Assembly: GCA_014084085.1 (NCBI GenBank)
Contig: NPFB01000016.1
Coordinates: forward strand, 334,231-355,196
Origin: Hondaea fermentalgiana
Taxonomy: Eukaryota; Sar; Bigyra; Thraustochytrida; Thraustochytriidae
Direction of reading: 5' to 3'
DNA: 20,966 nt
In this document: piece after piece, positions 7,670 to 14,137 of the stretch
How positions within the stretch are numbered: position 1 is the stretch's first letter
How the letters are laid out: every line of letters starts with the position of its first letter
Program-made: the position numbers and the translations under genes
Notes under the pieces: model-generated
Told to the model about the DNA's origin: nothing
What the model saw: only the letters and a program-made list of their open reading frames with translations
The model's database searches: none

Positions 7670-10081
7670 ATGGCGGAAAGAAACGGGACAAGTCCCCGGC
7701 GCCACGGAAATAGCAAAGGATGCCTGCACAAGACGGCGAGAGCGGCGGCCGAAGAAGCGAGAGAGCTCGTCTCGTTCGCCAAGACGCTCGAGCTAGAAAG
7801 TCTCCGAGAAGCCGTGCAGGGGTGGGCCGAAGCGACAGCGCAAGAAGGCCCTTTGCACAGACATGTAGCGCTAGGCGCAGGAGTTGCCGTGATAGGGATG
7901 CTCAGTCTGCTCCTCGGACTTTTTGTTGTACTCACGCCGGCAACGTACGGCGTCGGTGGCTGGATGCTCTATCGCAACAAGGGCTGGAGATTTTTCCAGG
8001 TCGGCGTTGGCGGAGCACGGTTCGTTGCGCTCAATGGTGTCGCGTGGATGCTCTTTGGCGTCTCTTTAGCCATTCAGCTCATGAACTTTGTCTTGCACGA
8101 TCCGCTTCTCAACTTTAACGCCTTTATGCTCGGCGGCACCTCCTACGTGCTCATTTGTGCAGCCCTTTTCGCGTACTATCCTCCGCGAGCAAAAGGCCAG
8201 CGCGGCGCCACAGTCTCTGTACAGGCCCCGCCCGCCTCGGCTCTTGAGCAGTTTGAACACGACGCGCGCTTCGCAACCCCGACCTTTAATCGACTCTTGC
8301 AAAACAGTGTCATTATGCGCACAGATGCGAAAAGCGTTTCCTTCATGTGGTGGATCTTCATTGGTATGCAAGTCAGCCTTTCCGTCACTGCCTTTGTCGT
8401 CACCATTGTTGCGAGCCTCACAGCCAGCCAAGGCAACGCCTTGGTGCGCATGACCACCGTTTCTTTGGTCATGTGGACCCAGGCAGCCGCCGTGGCGACA
8501 ACGCATGCACTCGGCGGCAAGTGGCGTCACATCGAGACAAGTTACGCTGCTTTCCAGCCGGGCCGCGGGGGCCTTGTCTTTATTGCTTTGCAAATCGCCG
8601 GCTGGGGCGCTCTCGGCGTCTCCATTGTCATGGGCCTTCTCGTCTTCGGAAGCCAGGCCGTTCGCTTCCAGGGGAAAACGCCGCTTCTCTCGGACCATCT
8701 CATGGCTGTCTGCGGATTTCTTGGCCTCGTAGCGGAGGCCTTTGTGGTCGCTTCCGTGTTCTATTACAAAGAGTCTGACGAGACTGACGGCGACGTCGCA
8801 AAAAGCGAACGGGCAGCAGACATGTGGAGTCGCCTTTTTTTGCGCGTAATGCGAATGCAAATCGCCACAGTCAATCTCGTCTTTGGGCCCCGGGACATTG
8901 AAAACATCACACGAAAGCCTGCTTTGCAGGATCCTGGCGCGCACTGGGCGTGCGACGAGCGCTGGAAAGAGGCCATGCGCCTATGTCCCCGCACTGGAGA
9001 TTCCTATCTCGTTGTGGGCAACGGGTTCGTAGGCAAACGGATCGTTCTCGAGCTCCTCGATCGCGGCGAGACCGATGTCCGTGTCTTTGATATCGTACCC
9101 GATTCGTCGTGGGACAACGAGCCGCGAGTCAGCTTTATTCTTGGCGACGTGACGAAAGCAGACCAGATCGGTCCTGCGTGTGCGGGCGTGAACACAGTCT
9201 ACTCGACGTTTGCCATCATTCGCTTCATGGAGAGGCTCGAACACCAGGCTTTCCTCTCGTACCATGTGAATGTGACAGGGACGGAGGTTCTCCTCGAGGC
9301 CTGCCGTAGCGCCAGTGTCGCCCGTGTCATCGTTACATCGTCCTCACACGCCACCACCGACGAGCACTCTGCACCTCGATTTGATCGTGATGAAGACGCC
9401 CCTCTCCTCACCCGCGAGGAGGCGCATAATCACTATGGTTGGACGAAAGCCATTGCAGACGAGCTTGCCCTCAAGGCAGACGGAAGTCGTCTTGAAAATG
9501 GCAACGAGCTCCAGGTCGTTGTCGTGCGTCCCTGCTCGGGCGTCTTTGGCGCTGACGACCGTCTCTCGTTCGAGCGAGTCATGGACATTGGCATCGCCCC
9601 AGGAGTTGGCACCAAAGCCGTCATGGACTGGGTACCCGTTCAGTCTGTGGTGCAAGGTCACCTTCTTGCGGAGCAAGCGTTGCAAGACGGTCGTGCGGGC
9701 GTTCGTGGCGAGGCCTTTTGCATCTCCAACGATGACCCAACTTCGATGGAAGACTTTTGGTGGCTCACGATTAAATATATTCGCCAGCTGCCGTTGCGCC
9801 AACGTGAGCGCTTGCACATCGACGTGCTCTATGTCCCGGAGGGGATTTTCTGGGCGTTAGCCTACCTCAGCGAGCTCAATGCTTGGCTCTTTCGCGGCAA
9901 GCTGTCGTTGGGTCGCGACCTTGATATGCTTACGCCGGCAATGCTCAGCACAGCTACCATGTCATACACGTACTCGAGCGCCAAGGCGCGCAGAGTACTT
10001 GGGTACAATCCCGTCTTTTCACTCGACGAGGCCATTCAAAGGGCCATTCACGAGTACAGCGTCGCCCGAGGCGCGATTTAG
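7670..10081 (+). CDS. Seven-helix membrane domain fused to a 3beta-HSD/NSDHL-like SDR
   Basis: I start at the ATG at 7670 (ACC before it, G after), giving 803 aa; the open frame upstream begins only with TTG at 7547. The N-terminal half has seven hydrophobic segments at about residues 65-88, 116-142, 150-170, 224-251, 258-279, 301-327 and 344-366, of a type I do not recognise. The C-terminal half (about 445-800) is an extended short-chain dehydrogenase of the 3beta-hydroxysteroid dehydrogenase/sterol-4-carboxylate 3-dehydrogenase group. It has GNGFVG (450-455) for NAD(P), an acidic DIVPD at the end of beta2 favouring NAD, VIVTSSS (554-560) with the catalytic Ser, and the YGWTK catalytic Tyr589/Lys593. 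Known relatives act on 3beta-hydroxysterols at the ER. Here the membrane domain would anchor the enzyme or deliver a lipid substrate; that is inference. No lysine suggesting a retinal-binding seventh helix is seen. Confidence 0.87.
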   Translation: MAERNGTSPRRHGNSKGCLHKTARAAAEEARELVSFAKTLELESLREAVQGWAEATAQEGPLHRHVALGAGVAVIGMLSLLLGLFVVLTPATYGVGGWMLYRNKGWRFFQVGVGGARFVALNGVAWMLFGVSLAIQLMNFVLHDPLLNFNAFMLGGTSYVLICAALFAYYPPRAKGQRGATVSVQAPPASALEQFEHDARFATPTFNRLLQNSVIMRTDAKSVSFMWWIFIGMQVSLSVTAFVVTIVASLTASQGNALVRMTTVSLVMWTQAAAVATTHALGGKWRHIETSYAAFQPGRGGLVFIALQIAGWGALGVSIVMGLLVFGSQAVRFQGKTPLLSDHLMAVCGFLGLVAEAFVVASVFYYKESDETDGDVAKSERAADMWSRLFLRVMRMQIATVNLVFGPRDIENITRKPALQDPGAHWACDERWKEAMRLCPRTGDSYLVVGNGFVGKRIVLELLDRGETDVRVFDIVPDSSWDNEPRVSFILGDVTKADQIGPACAGVNTVYSTFAIIRFMERLEHQAFLSYHVNVTGTEVLLEACRSASVARVIVTSSSHATTDEHSAPRFDRDEDAPLLTREEAHNHYGWTKAIADELALKADGSRLENGNELQVVVVRPCSGVFGADDRLSFERVMDIGIAPGVGTKAVMDWVPVQSVVQGHLLAEQALQDGRAGVRGEAFCISNDDPTSMEDFWWLTIKYIRQLPLRQRERLHIDVLYVPEGIFWALAYLSELNAWLFRGKLSLGRDLDMLTPAMLSTATMSYTYSSAKARRVLGYNPVFSLDEAIQRAIHEYSVARGAI

Positions 10082-10219
10082 GTTATTTATGTAGAACGCG
10101 ATGCCAATTCCTAAGAACGACGTGTGTCCGCTTCTGAAACAAATTCATCAACATCGTGCTCGATTCATGAATTCTGTCGGGGTTGGCGCAGCGCTATTTA
10201 TCAAAATCAGACTTTTATT
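10082..10219. other. Convergent 3' intergenic gap with AATAAA on the minus strand
   Basis: This short gap separates the 3' ends of the 7TM-SDR gene (+) and the PH-TBC gene (-). On the minus strand two overlapping AATAAA hexamers (10224-10219 and 10219-10214) overlap the stop codon of the alternative PH-TBC C-terminus at 10222-10220. This suggests that the transcript ends near 10200. Confidence 0.55.
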
Positions 10220-10420
10220 TTATTGAGGCCTAGAGAAATGCGGATGCGACCCAATCCACAAGAACCTGTCAAAGACTGAGGTGCGTCTTTCCGAAAAGTA
10301 AAGGTCCGCAACTCTTTGTTTATGTTCATGTTCAGGCTCGTGGTCTGCACAGAGCGCCTGCGTGCGAATCTGGTCACAGGCAAGGTACAAGCATAGCACA
10401 ACTTTTTGCAAGTTGAAATT
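10220..10420 (-). CDS. Putative alternative terminal exon of the PH-TBC gene
   Basis: If the intron 10517-10421 is removed, the reading frame continues from residue 1126 into this exon for 66 residues and stops at TAA (10222-10220), overlapping AATAAA signals. The exon encodes a near-copy of the unspliced C-terminus: DQIRTQALCADHEPE here against DQIRSQALFADHEPE there. The total protein would be 1192 aa. The exon's reality rests on frame, splice-site quality and the polyadenylation signal. Confidence 0.5.
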   Translation of the reverse strand, partial: NFNLQKVVLCLYLACDQIRTQALCADHEPEHEHKQRVADLYFSERRTSVFDRFLWIGSHPHFSRPQ

Positions 10421-10517
10421 CTGTAAAAAAAAAATATCATATTTATGTTTCAGGCTCGTGGTCTGCAAAGAGCGCCTGCGAGCGAATTTGGTCAGAAGCA
10501 CGGACGATATAAGGTAC
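10329..10517 (-). repeat. Imperfect direct repeat at the PH-TBC 3' end
   Basis: Copy 1 spans about 10517-10447 and copy 2 about 10388-10329 (minus strand). Both begin with the same GTACCTT string. They differ by an 11-bp indel, then share a 45-nt core with three substitutions, ending at GAGCCTGAA. The core keeps the same reading phase in both copies. Confidence 0.88.
10421..10517 (-). other. Putative 97-nt phase-0 intron
   Basis: On the minus strand GTACCT at 10517 is a possible donor, and a run of ten T followed by ACAG ending at 10421 is a strong acceptor. Exon lengths on both sides are whole codons, so splicing keeps the frame. If the intron is retained, translation ends at TAA 10445-10443. 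Confidence 0.5.
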
Positions 10518-13500
10518 AAGTCGTGCCAAAGGTTCGATGCGACCTCCGAACGGATCTGGGTGCACCGTCGAAGCGATGAGCGGAGACTGTTCGCTGCGAC
10601 GTCGCTGCGAGGATACCGAGGTATCCACCATGCACTGTGCCATGTCGTCCACATGGATAAGGAGTGAGTGCAAGAGGCGGCAGAGATCGTCGTAAACGCG
10701 CTGTGCCAGCGGTGTGCTCGCTTCTTTAGGATCTCCCTGGGGCCGCACGAGACGAGCCACGCCGGAAAGAGAATAACTGTGCGATTTTGAGCGAAAATCC
10801 GGGCTCGTGCGCCGACGCGTGGGGGACATCTTGGTGGTGCTCGGACTCTGCGTGGAAGTAAAAGCTTTTGCCGATTGCGATCGAGCATCGGGGCCTTCAC
10901 CACGTGGAAACGATCCCGTGCCGTACCATCCGTTCGAGCCCCCGGGAATCGAAGTATGATCAACCTCTGAAGGGATGCTGCCGGCGAGAGTATCATGCCC
11001 AAGAGGCCGAAGCAACTCCGCCTCGGCCACGCCACCTTCAAGTCGAGGAAGAGGAATGCACCTCGACAACATGCGCACTCTGTGAAAGGCCATAGTATCT
11101 GCAAAGGCAATGCAGTCGTCGCATGCTGCAGCCATGGCCCAGCCAAGCGCCAAGGTTGCCTTGGCCACGTCTGCAACAAGCGCTGGATTGATCGAAACTT
11201 GGCCCGATGCCGAGTAAAAGAGATTGCTGCACCCCGAAGACTCATCGAGTAAGCGGTCGAGACTTGTACCCGCGTAGAGAGCGGGCGTGGCCTGCGCCGA
11301 GCGGGTCGTCAGCTGAAGCAATGAGAGCTTTGCTAATTGAAGCACCTCCATAAACTCGCGGAGAAGTGCCCCTAACGGGGCGAGAGCGGCGTGCACGGGC
11401 TTGGTAAGACGTGAGACCACCTTGCGGTCTCGCGATGCCTCGTCCGCGTTGGTCTTGTTGAGCGTGTCAAGAACAGAATGGCTCAGGTCGTCGAGACTGC
11501 GTGCCGTGGCCATCCATCGATTAACGAGGCCAGCAGACTCGCGGCTCTCTACCTCGAGAGAGTTCCAAAGCTGCGAACGTCGCTCTTTAAGTTGCGTCCA
11601 ACGCGTTGCGCGCAAAAGCTCGCGGTCCCTTGTAAGAGCAAAAACGATTGAGTCTGCGCGCAGTTCATCGGCGTCCGTATCAACTGTTGCTTCGCCGCCC
11701 TCTGGGTGGGAGAGTAGCTTTCGCCATGCTTCGAAAGTTAGCTCGTGCAAAGGCGACGATGCAGCACGCGCAGCCATTGCAATCGACACGATTGCAATTT
11801 GCACCGTGCGATCTCGTAGGTGCATTCCGTCATCGCTGTCAATCTCCACAACAACAAGGTCCCATATTCTCCGACGACAAGCACCAGCAAAGGGTGCGTC
11901 ACTGAGAAACAGCGATCGAAGCCACGCGCAGACAATGGGCCGACTTGCCTGCAAAAGCGTATCAGGAAAACTTGGGCTCAGATCCCGCACGATATCTAAG
12001 ACAATCTGTGCATCGACTTGAAGTGCTGCGCTTCCGCAGACGACGGCGCGACTTTCCGTGCTTCCTTCGTCCGCAGCAGATATTCTAGTTTCCTCTGGGC
12101 ACGCCAGACGTCGTACATCTTCGGAGGCTAGCGGATCTGCAGCACTGTGAAAAGCCCAGAAAGGGCCGAGCACAAGGACAGTGAGGATGTCGCACGCATC
12201 CTCGGTGACCTGTGTCTCCCGCAACAGCAAGTCCTTTTCAGCATTGCCTGTGCTCATGACACCGACCACAAAATTCGCCACACGAACAAGTTCCGAAGTG
12301 AGCGCCACGTGAGGAGCCTTGGCAACGAGCCGGTCCAACGCCCTTAAAACGGAAGCAGGATACCCTGCGCAAAGCTTTGTGAGAGCAGTAGTGGCCCACT
12401 CTGTGTGTCGCAAAGACGATGCAGAGAGAGGTAGATCGAATCCTGGGCTTCGAACGCGCGGCAAAGCTTGGGTTGTTCCTGACTGTGGTCGTTCCCAGCG
12501 CGGTGCGACTCGTTGGCAGATGCCTCGCCAGATCTTAGCGCGAAGATCAAGCGCCACACCAGCGCGAGCCAGCTCGACAAGTGAGGGGGAAGGTAACAAG
12601 TTTTTGGCGAGAATCATGCGTTCGAGGCATTGACGGGACTCTTCGGCGCCGCGGAGGGAGGCCATTTTGCGAGAAAACTCCTGGAACTGGTCGGGCACGC
12701 TATGAAGACGTCGATTTTGCAAAACAGCGTCACGCACGGCGCTTTGCAAAACGCGAAGCCACTCGCGAAAACGCGCGCCGTGGGCAGCAGGCGACTCTTG
12801 TGCGTCCAGCCTTTCCACGCCGAGCAAGTAGCCCTTTTTGTCGGTCAGTGATGGGTGCACAATCCGTAGCGCCACCATTTCGCAATACAGGCGGGACGCC
12901 TCGTGAGCCCTGGCGAGACCGTCGAGCCAAGTACGCTCCGCAGGTCCACCAGGAAGGCACTGCGGCAATTCGCGTACTGGTGAAATGCTGCAGCCGGAGT
13001 CTCCCAGCCACAGCTCGCGACGCAGATTGTCGAGCGAGGCGTCCTTGAAGATGAGCAGGCGCCCTGTGGACAGCAACAGTACATATCGGCGGTTGTAATT
13101 AATCGTGCCTGGAGAGACCATCCATCCTGCGGCAAGAACGGTGCCACGTGTCAGGCTGCGCTCAACGCAAGTAAAGAATTTGTGAATATCTGCACTGCAG
13201 TCGTCGCCGAGAGCCAACCTCCAGGACGGACGGCCCGGACGGCCGCAGAGCAAGAGTTTGACCTTGCCTTGGTGAAATGTTGCGTGCCGCGATGAGCAAA
13301 GTCGGACGTGGTGGTCCAATACCGGATCTGTGCGGAGTCTGCCAAAGACAAAGAAGCCCGCGACTTCGTCGAGGTTGATGAAGCCGCGGGGTGCCTCGCC
13401 GACCTCGCGGGCCACGGCCCAATCTTTGAGGTCTGTGTCCCCTCTTGGACGAGACGAAAAAGTAGTACTGTTGCTCAGCTGGCTGGAAATGCTGTTTGTA

Positions 13501-13895
13501 GAGGCAAGAATGTCGTCGTCGCCGGCCTGCCCTCCGCCATTTTCGCTGCTGGCCTGGCTCAGATTGCTCTCGTTTGTCTTGACTCGACGGATATTTCCTT
13601 GCTTGGAGTCGTCTTTGCGCCCTTCATCAGGGTCGAAGCCGTCCGTCTCAGTTGAACTGGACGCTGCTCGACGGTGCGTGCGGGCGACCGCAGCTGACGC
13701 CGCGCCGCTCGCCACGTCGACGAGGCTGGCCATCGCCGAGGCTGCAGCTTGCTGGGCGAGGCCGCCGCCCAAGACCTCTTCGCTCGCGGCGCCCTCCAGG
13801 TACTCGAGTTTGTTGTCGCGCACGCGGAAGAATCTCTTGCGCCACTTGCCCGAGTCCTCGCTGGCCTTGAGCAGCCATCCTGTCCAGAAGATCAT
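10443..13895 (-). CDS. PH-PH protein with a degenerate TBC (Rab-GAP-like) domain
   Basis: The start is the ATG at 13895 (A at -3); the frame upstream opens only with TTG. This gives 1150 aa if the 3' intron is retained. A PH domain begins at once (GWLLKASEDSGKWRKRFF, residues 6-23), is split by a ~130-residue Ser/Ala-rich insertion, and resumes at about 170-248. A second PH-like unit covers about 255-395 (AAGWMV...YVLLLSTGRLLIF, ending in a WLRVLQSAV helix). Residues about 440-720 look like a TBC domain: GVALDLRAKIWRGI (447-460) matches the opening GxxxxLRxxxW motif, and WLRSLFLSDAP...RRRIWDLVVVE (658-684) matches the closing LF...RIWD region. The Arg and Gln fingers of active Rab-GAPs are not evident. 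The remainder is helical, then Ser-rich. PH suggests phosphoinositide membranes; GAP activity is doubtful. PH calls are firm, TBC moderate. Confidence 0.8.
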   Translation of the reverse strand: MIFWTGWLLKASEDSGKWRKRFFRVRDNKLEYLEGAASEEVLGGGLAQQAAASAMASLVDVASGAASAAVARTHRRAASSSTETDGFDPDEGRKDDSKQGNIRRVKTNESNLSQASSENGGGQAGDDDILASTNSISSQLSNSTTFSSRPRGDTDLKDWAVAREVGEAPRGFINLDEVAGFFVFGRLRTDPVLDHHVRLCSSRHATFHQGKVKLLLCGRPGRPSWRLALGDDCSADIHKFFTCVERSLTRGTVLAAGWMVSPGTINYNRRYVLLLSTGRLLIFKDASLDNLRRELWLGDSGCSISPVRELPQCLPGGPAERTWLDGLARAHEASRLYCEMVALRIVHPSLTDKKGYLLGVERLDAQESPAAHGARFREWLRVLQSAVRDAVLQNRRLHSVPDQFQEFSRKMASLRGAEESRQCLERMILAKNLLPSPSLVELARAGVALDLRAKIWRGICQRVAPRWERPQSGTTQALPRVRSPGFDLPLSASSLRHTEWATTALTKLCAGYPASVLRALDRLVAKAPHVALTSELVRVANFVVGVMSTGNAEKDLLLRETQVTEDACDILTVLVLGPFWAFHSAADPLASEDVRRLACPEETRISAADEGSTESRAVVCGSAALQVDAQIVLDIVRDLSPSFPDTLLQASRPIVCAWLRSLFLSDAPFAGACRRRIWDLVVVEIDSDDGMHLRDRTVQIAIVSIAMAARAASSPLHELTFEAWRKLLSHPEGGEATVDTDADELRADSIVFALTRDRELLRATRWTQLKERRSQLWNSLEVESRESAGLVNRWMATARSLDDLSHSVLDTLNKTNADEASRDRKVVSRLTKPVHAALAPLGALLREFMEVLQLAKLSLLQLTTRSAQATPALYAGTSLDRLLDESSGCSNLFYSASGQVSINPALVADVAKATLALGWAMAAACDDCIAFADTMAFHRVRMLSRCIPLPRLEGGVAEAELLRPLGHDTLAGSIPSEVDHTSIPGGSNGWYGTGSFPRGEGPDARSQSAKAFTSTQSPSTTKMSPTRRRTSPDFRSKSHSYSLSGVARLVRPQGDPKEASTPLAQRVYDDLCRLLHSLLIHVDDMAQCMVDTSVSSQRRRSEQSPLIASTVHPDPFGGRIEPLARLVPYIVRASDQIRSQALFADHEPET

Positions 13896-14137
13896 CCTTG
13901 GCTTGCCTTCCCGGCGTCTTTGAGTTCTGACTCTGCTTTCTGGTTGCTCAGGTGCTCTCGTCTCTGGATTCTGTTTTTTTTGCAAGCGACAACAACGACG
14001 AGCAAGTTTTTTTTTCAGCCCTCCGGCAGCACCGATGGCTTGGCAAAATCAATAGTAAGGCCTGCGCTCATGTGCAGGCAGCCAGAGAATGAGTCATCAA
14101 GAAGGAACCTGGGAAATCTTAACCTTTATCATTTACG

